A DNA stretch of 60,600 bases, from positions 1 to 60,600 of the forward strand of contig NZ_PPRF01000016.1 in assembly GCF_002902145.1 (NCBI RefSeq), read 5' to 3'. Origin of the DNA: Staphylococcus rostri. GTDB taxonomy: Bacteria > Bacillota > Bacilli > Staphylococcales > Staphylococcaceae. The notes under the pieces are model-generated. The model had not been told where the DNA came from, searched no databases, and saw only the letters and a program-made list of their open reading frames with translations. Each line of letters starts with the position of its first letter. Positions within the stretch are counted from its first letter, which is position 1. This document shows, in pieces, positions 49,437 to 57,391 of the stretch. The translations under genes and the position numbers were made by a program.

Positions 49437-49469
49437 CAATGGAATGGCTACGGCTGTTCCATTTTTTTA
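49437..49469 (+). terminator. Terminator after the YjiH gene
   Basis: ATGGAATGGC (49439-49448) pairs with the segment ending TTCCAT (49462) around a TACG tetraloop, ten pairs, followed by a run of T. Confidence 0.85.
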
Positions 49470-49505
49470 TTTGTGAAAAGTAAAAATGACAAGGGATATT
49501 TATAG

Positions 49506-49511
49506 TATAAT
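49506..49511 (+). promoter_or_regulatory. Likely -10 box before the unknown island
   Basis: TATAAT at 49506-49511 lies 23 bases before the start at 49535. No convincing -35 was found. Confidence 0.4.
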
Positions 49512-49534
49512 AAAACAAAAAATAGAGGTTAGAC

Positions 49535-49855
49535 ATGAAGTATTTCGTGACAAAAGAATGGGAAGGACCGGGGCCAGTAGTGGATTTTATATTTCATGTG
49601 AATGGGGAGAAGGTTAAGTATTATTTGTATGATGAATATATGGAGGAGATAGCATATCTATTCCTCAAATATAATAAAAACTATTTTGTTGCCGGTGTTA
49701 GTGATTATACGATGGAAGATTTAATTGGTATGTTGAAATATACGTACAGTAAGCCTTTAGGAAATGAAGAACCGATTATGAGAGAGTGGCGATATATTCT
49801 TAAAGACATTTTGTCGCAGGATCCGAATGCACGGTTGGACTTTGAAGGGGTTTAG
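49535..49855 (+). CDS. Unrecognised 106-residue protein
   Basis: I do not recognise this protein. It starts MKYFVTKEWEGPGPVVDF, is acidic and aromatic (many Tyr and Glu), has no signal peptide or membrane segment and ends DPNARLDFEGV. The size, charge and setting recall immunity proteins of polymorphic toxin systems, but this is inference from style only. It is the first gene of an AT-rich island of unknown genes. Confidence 0.75.
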   Translation: MKYFVTKEWEGPGPVVDFIFHVNGEKVKYYLYDEYMEEIAYLFLKYNKNYFVAGVSDYTMEDLIGMLKYTYSKPLGNEEPIMREWRYILKDILSQDPNARLDFEGV

Positions 49856-49893
49856 GTAGTTGAAATAACTTAAGGAGAAAACCATGAAAATAA

Positions 49894-50022
49894 ATGATGC
49901 CAGATTATAAGTCCAAAAGAAATAGAGGACGAGAAAGGTTTGTAGTGCATCATGGAAAAAGAGGGAAACGAAAAGTATATTATACGCCAGATCACTATAA
50001 GAGATTCTATAGAATAAGATAA
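49894..50022 (+). CDS. Possible 42-residue basic protein or toxin-tail remnant
   Basis: An open frame of 42 residues with 15 Lys/Arg (KSKRNRGRERFVVHHGKRGK, then YYTPDHYKRFYRIR). AAGGAG at 49872-49877 is better placed for an ATG at 49884 that opens another frame and stops after eight codons, so the coding start is unclear and a frameshift is possible. It could be a decayed C-terminal piece of a larger protein. Confidence 0.4.
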   Translation: MMPDYKSKRNRGRERFVVHHGKRGKRKVYYTPDHYKRFYRIR

Positions 50023-50038
50023 CAATGAGTGATGTATA

Positions 50039-50479
50039 ATGAAGCATTATGACATAACATATAAATTCTCAAAATTACGGCGGAAAAAATTCAAACGAAA
50101 ATATGTCAGATTCACGATGTTTACGTGGAAAAACGACTGTGAAAATTGGGATGAGTTATTTATTGATTATGATAAATATCAAATATTACCTTTAAAAATT
50201 GAAGATTTAATAGAAGCTGAGCGTGAAATAGATGATTATTTAGACTTTATCACTAATGAATTAGTAAATAACTTTGAAGAATTATATCTATTAGAAAGGG
50301 ATATAGATAGTTTTTATATCAATCTAAGACAAGGAAAAGAAAGTTTTGAATATCCTCCATACCTTCATGGAGATTATGTACTCTTTGATTTTAGCGATGG
50401 AAACTATATATTTGCACCACCAGACGACATATATATTTATATTTGGAGAGAGAATGAAAGAAATATTCACAGAGATTAG
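50039..50479 (+). CDS. Unrecognised 146-residue protein
   Basis: I do not recognise this protein. A basic N-terminus (SKLRRKKFKRKYVRF) is followed by an acidic, aromatic body (IDDYLDFITNELVNNFEELY; FAPPDDIYIYIW). No membrane segment. The start overlaps a four-codon frame (TAATG) and the ribosome binding site is weak. It is not a visible paralog of the four genes that follow. Confidence 0.72.
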   Translation: MKHYDITYKFSKLRRKKFKRKYVRFTMFTWKNDCENWDELFIDYDKYQILPLKIEDLIEAEREIDDYLDFITNELVNNFEELYLLERDIDSFYINLRQGKESFEYPPYLHGDYVLFDFSDGNYIFAPPDDIYIYIWRENERNIHRD

Positions 50480-50513
50480 TAGAGATAGATTTTTAGAAAA
50501 CAGTGATAAATAA

Positions 50514-50978
50514 ATGGGGGTGGTTTCAATAAAAAAGCAGCATATAGAATTTATTGTTGAGAGAGAGATTTTTGATTTATCTAGAAGTGTGATATACAAG
50601 GGTAATGATATATTGTCGGCAAATATTAAATTTAATGAAGTTCTTTTGGACTCATTTAATTTTAACTTAGCAATATTTGATTCTACCAAAGAATTGAAAG
50701 AACATCTGAATGAAAACGGTATAGGTTTTAGAATTGAATCGAAATTCATTATTTTGGAAAATGAAAGTGTTGATTTGTACAGACAACTCCTATCTGTTCT
50801 AGTGAATAGAAGCTATAATTATATTTTTGCAGGCATCTTTATTTTGAACCATGAATTTAGTAAGCCAAGTTTTAAAAAGTCGAAAGTATATATAGATAAT
50901 GAGTTTGCTATAATACCATATTATGAGGATGAAAGTGTCTATCTCCTTAACGGGAGTAAGTATATAAAAAATATTTAA
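50514..50978 (+). CDS. Unknown family, tandem copy 1
   Basis: A 154-residue protein with no recognised domain, the longest complete-looking copy of the array. Segments that recur in the other copies are LAIFDSTKELKEHLNENGIG, a FIILEN strand, a helix QLLSVLVNRSYNYIF, and the end FAIIPYYEDESVYLLNG. No signal peptide or membrane helix. The ATG at 50514 has no Shine-Dalgarno; GGGGGTGG at 50516-50523 stands before an ATA codon at 50529, so the true start is uncertain. Confidence 0.75.
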   Translation: MGVVSIKKQHIEFIVEREIFDLSRSVIYKGNDILSANIKFNEVLLDSFNFNLAIFDSTKELKEHLNENGIGFRIESKFIILENESVDLYRQLLSVLVNRSYNYIFAGIFILNHEFSKPSFKKSKVYIDNEFAIIPYYEDESVYLLNGSKYIKNI

Positions 50979-50996
50979 AAGTGAAATAGTTTTGCG

Positions 50997-51365
50997 TTGC
51001 ATATTTCAAGTCTCAACAGTTTTTATGACAATACAATTGAATCTATTATTGCACATTACAGTATACAAGCAGTTTTGATTCCAAAAGAAAAAGAGCTTGA
51101 TGAGGAATTAAGTGTACTTGGAATCCCTTATATAGAAACAACATCTGGTTTTTTAATTACTGAGCCATTGACGGTTTCTCAAGTGTTAGAGTTGATCTAT
51201 ACGTCAATTATTGCAGGGAACTATTTATATTCATGCTATTGCTTTGTTGAATGTGATGTTGAAACTTTAATCAAAAAAGCGTGTAATCCTACTATTTGTA
51301 TTGAAGATGAAGCATTATTTGTTGTGTTATTCGAGCAGCACGAGACCTACTTTATAAATATTTAG
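50997..51365 (+). CDS. Unknown family, tandem copy 2
   Basis: A 122-residue protein from a TTG at 50997. It aligns over its whole length with copy 1: AVLIPKEKELDEELSVLGIP, FLITEPL, LELIYTSIIAGNYLY and EALFVVLFEQHETYFINI. It lacks about 40 N-terminal residues relative to copy 1. The ribosome binding site is poor, so it may be translated weakly or not at all. No function is known. Confidence 0.68.
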   Translation: MHISSLNSFYDNTIESIIAHYSIQAVLIPKEKELDEELSVLGIPYIETTSGFLITEPLTVSQVLELIYTSIIAGNYLYSCYCFVECDVETLIKKACNPTICIEDEALFVVLFEQHETYFINI

Positions 51366-51446
51366 TTAAGAGACTAGGATATGAGTACACACATTTAATT
51401 TAAGGCGTAAATATCATAGTAGTAGACAGTATTTGACTTAAATGAG

Positions 51447-51977
51447 GTGGAGAAGATTTTAAAAGAAAAACATATTCAGCACTTATTGTGTACCAATGAT
51501 CAAGGGATAATAGTTAAGGATGATGATGTCATTAATTTAAAATCCTCTAAAGTTGATATAAAAGAAATAGTAGAAAATTTTCTTGTATCGTATGGTAAGA
51601 AAATATATATGACTAACTATTTCAGATATATCACTAAACTATATCCAAATGAATCTCAGTCTTCTTCATTTATTAATAACTTAGAGTATAATGATATTCT
51701 AATATTTCTAGACGCAAAGTATTATCCACTATTAGTGTGGGAACCGTTAAGGCGTAATTTAATAAAGCTAGAGGGAAATAGGTATATTAAATACGTATCA
51801 AATGAACATTTTAGAATAGAGAATATTCTATTTGAAGATGATTATGATGATTGCAGAAAATTAGTGCTAGATGATTTAATAAGTTGTAGTCTAGACAAAA
51901 TGAAATTAGTAGAAACATATATAGGTAGCGTTAAAGATTTCACTGAAAACTCACTCAGTAGCTTCATTAATCGATAA
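51447..51977 (+). CDS. Unknown family, tandem copy 3, truncated start
   Basis: A 176-residue frame whose first 110 residues match the second half of copies 1 and 2 (ILKEKHIQHLL, GIIVKDDD, ILIFLDAKYYPLLVWEP). The N-terminal half of the family is missing upstream; a stop occurs at 51423. The remainder (from about SNEHFRIENILF) is extra. GAGGTGGAG at 51444-51452 precedes an ATT codon, echoing copy 1. It overlaps copy 4 in another frame. Probably decaying. Confidence 0.62.
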   Translation: MEKILKEKHIQHLLCTNDQGIIVKDDDVINLKSSKVDIKEIVENFLVSYGKKIYMTNYFRYITKLYPNESQSSSFINNLEYNDILIFLDAKYYPLLVWEPLRRNLIKLEGNRYIKYVSNEHFRIENILFEDDYDDCRKLVLDDLISCSLDKMKLVETYIGSVKDFTENSLSSFINR

Positions 51978-52287
51978 GTTTGAAATATATGGGGTATTTT
52001 TAGAACATAATACCGATATAATCGAATATCTCGATAATAAAGAATTAAGTTATAAGCGCTACGGAAATGTTATTTATTTATATAGTAACATCAAGCTACC
52101 TAAAGATTTGTGTATGGATATCATTTACTTTTCTATTCAAGGTGGTAACAATAACGCTGCATACTTCTTGATTGATAAAATGACTTTAAGTGAAAAAGAC
52201 TTTATCAATAATCGTTTTGCAGTTAAAAATGAAAGGCTTTTAGTGGTAAATCATGAATTAGATGTTAGTGTTTTGATTAACATCTGA
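51925..52287 (+). pseudogene. Unknown family, tandem copy 4, no clear start
   Basis: An open frame of about 120 codons aligning with copy 2: ASLIDKFEIYGVFLEHNTDI against ESIIAHYSIQAVLIPKEKEL, and the end RLLVVNHELDVSVLINI against ALFVVLFEQHETYFINI. No ATG, GTG or TTG with a ribosome binding site opens it, and it starts inside copy 3 one frame over. It is probably a remnant, or joined to copy 3 by a frameshift. Confidence 0.6.
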
Positions 52288-52341
52288 ATACAATCACTGT
52301 AGTATACCTGTTACTAGATGAAATTCCTATAGTACCCTCAC

Positions 52342-52384
52342 AAAAAAGACGACGCTCTCCCGAAAGAGAACGCCGTCTTTTATT
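52342..52384. terminator. Bidirectional terminator after the unknown island
   Basis: AAAAGACG (52344-52351) pairs with CGTCTTTT (52374-52381), with an inner stem broken by two mismatches and a CCGAAA loop. Confidence 0.85.
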
Positions 52385-52394
52385 ATAAACTCAC

Positions 52395-52655
52395 TTATTT
52401 CGTGACTTCGTTATAAACTTTTTTATCGTTAAATGTGTAGATAATGTATTGATGATCTTCAGTATCGATAATGACACGGTTCGTTTTACCAAATGTTGAA
52501 CCGATACGAGAAACGTGCTTGTTGTCTAACTCTGGTACTGCATGGATATCTCTGTCTTCTGAAACATTTTTGATTGCTTCATTAGGAATACGGATATCAG
52601 CAACTCTCCATTGAATTTGTACTTCTTTGTCGTTTTTCTTAACTGTCATAGCCAT
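52395..52655 (-). CDS. Small PH-like protein, SunI/YnzG type
   Basis: An 86-residue soluble protein ([49 protein letters not shown]) that looks like a bacterial pleckstrin-homology fold similar to SunI/YnzG. SunI gives immunity to sublancin in some bacilli, but the general role of such proteins in staphylococci is unknown. The ATG at 52655 has AAAGGA about 12 bases upstream. Confidence 0.6.
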   Translation of the reverse strand: MAMTVKKNDKEVQIQWRVADIRIPNEAIKNVSEDRDIHAVPELDNKHVSRIGSTFGKTNRVIIDTEDHQYIIYTFNDKKVYNEVTK

Positions 52656-52836
52656 TCGACTGACACATCCTTTAACTAATTTGTAAATACATGATAACGC
52701 ATTCATTCTAATTTTGCAAGCGATTGTGTGATACTTTTTAAATTAATGTGACATACTAATAGAAACGCGAAAATACGTTCGTGTATTTATGTGTTTTATG
52801 ATATAATTTTTGTGTTGTATAGAAAGGAGTGCCCTC

Positions 52837-53349
52837 ATGACAGGTAAAACACATGCGGCTGCTGGTTTATTAGTTGGTACAGCCGTTGCGCTACATTTTG
52901 AATTAGATATTTTTAAAACCGTGACAAGTATGGTCATAGCGGGCATTGCGAGTATATTTCCAGACATTTGCCATACACGAAGTAAGATAGGAAGAAAGCT
53001 GTGGCTGTTAAGTTGGATTATCAAACATCTGTTTGGGCATCGGACGCTGACACATTCGATATTGTTTATCGCGATGATATATGGGTTATTGTATGTTATC
53101 CATACACCGATATACTACATGATTTCAATAATCTGTGGTATGCTTTCACATGTAATATTAGATATGCTCACACCAAGAGGAGTACATTTATTATTTCCAT
53201 TACCAATAAGGGTAAGGTTCCCCATTCACTTTAAAACAGGGGGCCTTGTTGATTTATCATTAGCAACGACATTTAGTATTTTGACGATTTATATGCTGTT
53301 TGATGAGGGGTTTAAGTACGTTTTAGAATCGATGCTACATTATAAGTAA
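52837..53349 (+). CDS. YdjM-like membrane-bound metal-dependent hydrolase
   Basis: A 170-residue protein with four to five hydrophobic segments and family motifs [28 protein letters not shown] and [12 protein letters not shown], whose His and Asp residues could bind metal. This is the YdjM/DUF457 family, of unproven function. ATG follows AAAGGAG; TATAAT at 52802-52807 is a likely -10. Confidence 0.82.
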   Translation: MTGKTHAAAGLLVGTAVALHFELDIFKTVTSMVIAGIASIFPDICHTRSKIGRKLWLLSWIIKHLFGHRTLTHSILFIAMIYGLLYVIHTPIYYMISIICGMLSHVILDMLTPRGVHLLFPLPIRVRFPIHFKTGGLVDLSLATTFSILTIYMLFDEGFKYVLESMLHYK

Positions 53350-53443
53350 TTTGCAAGAGAATGAGATGTATTTTATTATTTTTTGCCGTATCTCAATCTC
53401 ACGCATACGAATTACCCATTCAAAAGGAGCGGAAAAAGAAGTT

Positions 53444-54634
53444 ATGTTAGATAAGAATAAATTAGAAAAGGTTAATCAAGCACATTTGTGTGAATATGAA
53501 AAAATGATGAGCACAAATGAAAAAGAACGCCTTAGTGAAAAAGTTGCGTCATTAGATTTGGAAGCTATTCAGACGTTATACAATGATGTATACGTGAACA
53601 GACAAGCCATTAAAGATGTATCTGGTGTACAAGAGGTCAATTTTGAACAACGTGCAGCTTATGATGATGAAACAGTTGCGATGTACACAAATGAAGGATT
53701 AGAAGCGATTAAAAATGGCAAGTTTGCGGTGTTATTATTAGCAGGTGGACAAGGGACTCGTCTTGGACATAAAGGCCCTAAAGGCACGTTTACGATTGGC
53801 AATAAGAGTCTTTTTGAACTGCAAGCTGACCAATTATTAGAACTACACGAAAAAACGGGTACATACGTTGATTGGTATATTATGACGAGCGATATTAATG
53901 ATGAGGAAACACACGCATTTTTTGAAGCGCATCGTTATTTCAACTATCCGCAAGCGCATATTTATTTCTTTAAACAAGATAATATGGTGGCGTTAAATGA
54001 AGCGGGGCAGTTAATTTTTGATAAAACGAGTCAAATTATGGAAACGCCAAACGGTAACGGCGGTGTATTCAAATCTTTAAAATCTGCTGGTTATTTGGCG
54101 CAGATGATTGAAAACGGCAATGAGTATGTGTTCATGAACAATATTGATAATGTGCTCGTTCGTGTGCTAGATCCGTTATTTGCTGGCTTTACTGTACATC
54201 ATCATAAAGATGTGACGTCTAAGTCGATTGCGCCGAAACCAGGTGAATCAGTAGGGCGCCTTGTTGTACAAGATGGTAAAGATGTGGTCTTAGAATATTC
54301 AGAGTTGGCGGATGGTGCAGCTGATGCATTTAACAATGCGAATATTGGTATCCACGCATTCCGTCTAGCTTTCATTGATAAAGCAGTGGACAAAGCATTG
54401 CCATATCATTTGGCGATTAAACAACTGGAACAATTAGATGAAGATTTCGGTGTTGTGACGCGACCAACACTTAAGTTTGAATTATTTTATTTTGATATTT
54501 TCAAGTATGCGAATTCTTTTATTACGTTACAAGTACCACGTGAAGAAGAATTTAGTCCATTGAAAAATAAAGAAGGTAAGGACAGCGTTGAGACGGCTAC
54601 TGAAGACTTAAAACGCATGAATATTATTGAATAA
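53444..54634 (+). CDS. UDPGP-family uridylyltransferase
   Basis: A 396-residue nucleotidyltransferase of the UDP-sugar pyrophosphorylase family, with the signature [16 protein letters not shown] (about residues 100-115), METPNGNGG and [11 protein letters not shown]. It matches the protein listed in S. aureus as a probable uridylyltransferase (about 395 residues). It joins UTP to a sugar phosphate; the substrate (GlcNAc-1-P or glucose-1-P) is not fixed by sequence. AAAGGAG lies 13-14 bases before the ATG, a rather long distance. An earlier in-frame start would add 31 unlikely residues. Confidence 0.85.
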   Translation: MLDKNKLEKVNQAHLCEYEKMMSTNEKERLSEKVASLDLEAIQTLYNDVYVNRQAIKDVSGVQEVNFEQRAAYDDETVAMYTNEGLEAIKNGKFAVLLLAGGQGTRLGHKGPKGTFTIGNKSLFELQADQLLELHEKTGTYVDWYIMTSDINDEETHAFFEAHRYFNYPQAHIYFFKQDNMVALNEAGQLIFDKTSQIMETPNGNGGVFKSLKSAGYLAQMIENGNEYVFMNNIDNVLVRVLDPLFAGFTVHHHKDVTSKSIAPKPGESVGRLVVQDGKDVVLEYSELADGAADAFNNANIGIHAFRLAFIDKAVDKALPYHLAIKQLEQLDEDFGVVTRPTLKFELFYFDIFKYANSFITLQVPREEEFSPLKNKEGKDSVETATEDLKRMNIIE

Positions 54635-54644
54635 GGGTGATGAA

Positions 54645-55340
54645 ATGACGAAAGTAGGCACGACGAATGTGAAAGCCAAGAAAAAAACAGCGCTTGAAAC
54701 ATTTAAAGATATTAACCCGTTATCTTTCGGTGAAGAAATAGGGAACTCTGTGTCGCACGGGGTAGCTGCGTTGTTAATGTTGATTGCATTGCCATATGCG
54801 GCTGTTTACAGTTATGCAACGTCAGGTGTGCTCATGTCGGTGAGTGTTTCTGTCTTTGTAATTAGTTTGTTTTTGATGTTTTTATCTTCTACCGTCTATC
54901 ATACGATGCAACAAAATTCGCCGCATAAATATGTCATGCGCATTATTGACCACAGTATGATATATGTTGCGATTACGGGTACGTACACACCCGTGTCGTT
55001 GGTGTTAGTAGGTGGATGGCTCGGCTGGACTATCATGATTATTTTATGGGGCACGACGATTTGGGGGATTTTATATAAAGCCATTGCGACAAAAGTGAAC
55101 TCCAAGTTAAGCTTGCTCATTTATTTATTGATGGGCTGGGTCGGCATCATTTATTTACCAATCATTATTAGTAAAGGATTATGGTGGTTCTTCATCTTTA
55201 TCCTACTTGGTGGCATTTCTTATACAATCGGTGCTTGGTTTTATGCACAAAAGAATCGCCCGTATTTCCATATGATTTGGCACATTTTTATTTTAATTGC
55301 GTCGATGTTCCATTTCGTAGGTATTCTTTATTTTATGTAA
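54645..55340 (+). CDS. Hemolysin III / TrhA family membrane protein
   Basis: A 231-residue seven-helix protein of the PAQR/hemolysin III family. Metal-site residues are visible: SVSHG near helix 1, IIDHSM and the final FHMIWHxxx helix with HF. In other bacteria TrhA helps membrane-lipid homeostasis; haemolytic activity is not proven for such genes. Follows the uridylyltransferase by 10 bases with AAGGGTGA. Confidence 0.88.
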   Translation: MTKVGTTNVKAKKKTALETFKDINPLSFGEEIGNSVSHGVAALLMLIALPYAAVYSYATSGVLMSVSVSVFVISLFLMFLSSTVYHTMQQNSPHKYVMRIIDHSMIYVAITGTYTPVSLVLVGGWLGWTIMIILWGTTIWGILYKAIATKVNSKLSLLIYLLMGWVGIIYLPIIISKGLWWFFIFILLGGISYTIGAWFYAQKNRPYFHMIWHIFILIASMFHFVGILYFM

Positions 55341-55378
55341 TTACGTGAAAAAACATAAACGAATAAATAACGTTAATT

Positions 55379-55417
55379 GGCTAGGACTTCATTGTGCAGA
55401 TGAATGCCTAGCCTTTA
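55379..55417 (+). terminator. Terminator after the hemolysin-III-like gene
   Basis: GGCTAGG (55379-55385) pairs with CCTAGCC (55407-55413), with an inner TTCAT/ATGAA stem, then TTTATT. Confidence 0.75.
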
Positions 55418-55487
55418 TTGATAGGTTGCGTAGATTGTATTTATGTACAAAATATATGATAATAGCAAAATGAAAAGGGGTGTCGTA

Positions 55488-56813
55488 ATGAATTTGAGGA
55501 AGCTCAGTATTATTGTTTCGTTGGTACTTATTATGTTTATGGCTGCAATCGAAACCTCTATTGTATCGTTAGCCTTACCGACGATTCGAGATGATTTAAA
55601 TGCACGCTTGCCTATTTCACTGATTATTACAGTGTATTTTAGCGGCATCATTATAGTCATTCCATTGTTAAGCGAACTGATGTCGCGTTTTAAAGTGATC
55701 TATGTAACGATTGTAGGACTCGTTTTATATATTGGTGGCAGTTTGTTTTCTGGACTAAGTACTAGTTTTGAAATGCTTATTATTGCTCGATTTATTCAAG
55801 GGATAGGTGCTGGGATGAATATGTCATTAGTCCAAATTGTGCCGAAGCTCGCATTTGAAATACCGTTTCGCTATAAAGTGATGGGCATTGTCGGAAGTGT
55901 CTGGGGCATTTCAAGTATTTTAGGTCCGTTTTTAGGTGGTTTAATACTGGAAGTCGTCACTTGGCATTGGCTATTTTATATTAACGTACCTATTGGCGTG
56001 ATTGCCTTTTTATTCGTTATCTATAGTTATCATTTTGAAGATGAAACGATTGTCCGCCAAGCGATAGATTATAAAGGCATTGCATTGTTGTATGTGCTTA
56101 TTTTAGCGTTGAATGTGGCACTCGTACTACCCGTATCACGAGTTATTACGATTAGCGCTGTGATTGTGATACTTATTAGCAGTGTTGCGCTGTTATATTA
56201 TTCAAAACGACATACGCAGCCATTTTTTCCTGTCGATGAATTTAAACCGAAAATCGCGCGGGCGTTTTTTACAGATTTCTTTGTTGCGCTTGTGTTAATC
56301 GGATTTAATGTGTTTATGCCAACGTATTTACAAGATTATTTGGGATTGAGTCCGTTACAAAGTGGTTTAATTGTGTTCCCATTGTCAATAGCGTGGCTAC
56401 TTATCAACTTCACTTTGGATAAGATTGAAGCACGTTTATCGGTGAAAGGTATTTATTTCTTGGCATTTACGATGTTAATCATTAGCAGTATGATTGCATA
56501 TATTGGTGCAGCCCATGTGGCGGTAATTGCAGTTGTCATGTTTGTTGTTGGTTTAAGTTTCGGTATGATTTACACGAAAGACAGTATCGTTGTGCAAGAA
56601 ACTGCAACGCAAAGTAATATGAAGAAAATGATGTCGTTATTTACATTGACACGGAATATGGGGAGCGCGACAGGATCGGCAACAATTGGCATGATTTATG
56701 CGTGGCATGTTTCATTCAATCAATGGCCAATTCAAAACGTTATGTTAGCCAGTATTCTTGTAATCGGCTTGTTAATGGTAGTATGGTCGCGTAGTTATCA
56801 TAGAAGTACGTAA
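55488..56813 (+). CDS. sdrM: Multidrug efflux pump SdrM
   Basis: A 441-residue MFS transporter with about 14 helices (DHA2 family). Family motifs: AAIETSIVSLALPTI, GIGAGMNMSLVQ and GSVWGISSILGPFLGG (motif C). Sequence and position next to sepA point to SdrM, which in S. aureus exports norfloxacin and dyes. ATG at 55488 follows AAAAGGGG; an earlier ATG lacks a site. Confidence 0.85.
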   Translation: MNLRKLSIIVSLVLIMFMAAIETSIVSLALPTIRDDLNARLPISLIITVYFSGIIIVIPLLSELMSRFKVIYVTIVGLVLYIGGSLFSGLSTSFEMLIIARFIQGIGAGMNMSLVQIVPKLAFEIPFRYKVMGIVGSVWGISSILGPFLGGLILEVVTWHWLFYINVPIGVIAFLFVIYSYHFEDETIVRQAIDYKGIALLYVLILALNVALVLPVSRVITISAVIVILISSVALLYYSKRHTQPFFPVDEFKPKIARAFFTDFFVALVLIGFNVFMPTYLQDYLGLSPLQSGLIVFPLSIAWLLINFTLDKIEARLSVKGIYFLAFTMLIISSMIAYIGAAHVAVIAVVMFVVGLSFGMIYTKDSIVVQETATQSNMKKMMSLFTLTRNMGSATGSATIGMIYAWHVSFNQWPIQNVMLASILVIGLLMVVWSRSYHRST

Positions 56814-56844
56814 TATTATTTAAATGGAAATGGAGGGATAAGCG

Positions 56845-57303
56845 ATGAAAGGTAAATTTAATATATTTTCCTTGTTCGTGATTTTCTCCATTTTTGCAAT
56901 TTCTGGAATGATTTTTTTAACTTTACTCGCTTTCGGTCTCTATGGTGTTAGTCGTATTCTTATCATTTTAGATTTAGGTGAATTTGCGTATAACGAAGGC
57001 TTTTATGATAACTTGATTTACTATGGCAGTTATATTTTGTTGAGCTATTTTGTTATTTTCTGTATTGAATATACGATGGATTTGTTGCGTAAAAAGTTGT
57101 ATTTCAGTCCTTACTTTCAAGGAATGACATTCCATCTCATTACATATACGCTGATGGTCGTGATGTTCTATTACATGATTCACATTCATTACGCCAAAAT
57201 TCATATCGATTACTGGGTATTGATGATTATTATTGCGTTACTATATGTATGTAAAGAAGTTTTTTACCCTGAATCTGAAGACTTAAATCGACGCAAATGG
57301 TAA
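56845..57303 (+). CDS. sepA: Multidrug resistance efflux protein SepA
   Basis: A 152-residue membrane protein with four hydrophobic segments, closely following staphylococcal SepA (GEFAYNEGFYDNLIYYGSYI; FQGMTFHLITYTLMVVMFYY; FYPESEDLNRRKW). SepA is unlike the SMR and MFS families and gives low-level resistance to antiseptics in S. aureus. Lies between sdrM and another pump, as in S. aureus. GGAGGG precedes the ATG. Confidence 0.9.
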   Translation: MKGKFNIFSLFVIFSIFAISGMIFLTLLAFGLYGVSRILIILDLGEFAYNEGFYDNLIYYGSYILLSYFVIFCIEYTMDLLRKKLYFSPYFQGMTFHLITYTLMVVMFYYMIHIHYAKIHIDYWVLMIIIALLYVCKEVFYPESEDLNRRKW

Positions 57304-57391
57304 AAAAATGAAAATCTGCGGATAAATGATTTGCCAAGCTAACTATTTGGTCGTAAAATATAGAAATGATTTGTAAGAGAGGAGAATGTAT

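Noticed and set aside
54645-55340. Calling the hemolysin-III-like gene a virulence haemolysin
   Set aside because: The family is widespread in harmless bacteria and is better linked to membrane homeostasis; toxicity cannot be inferred from sequence.
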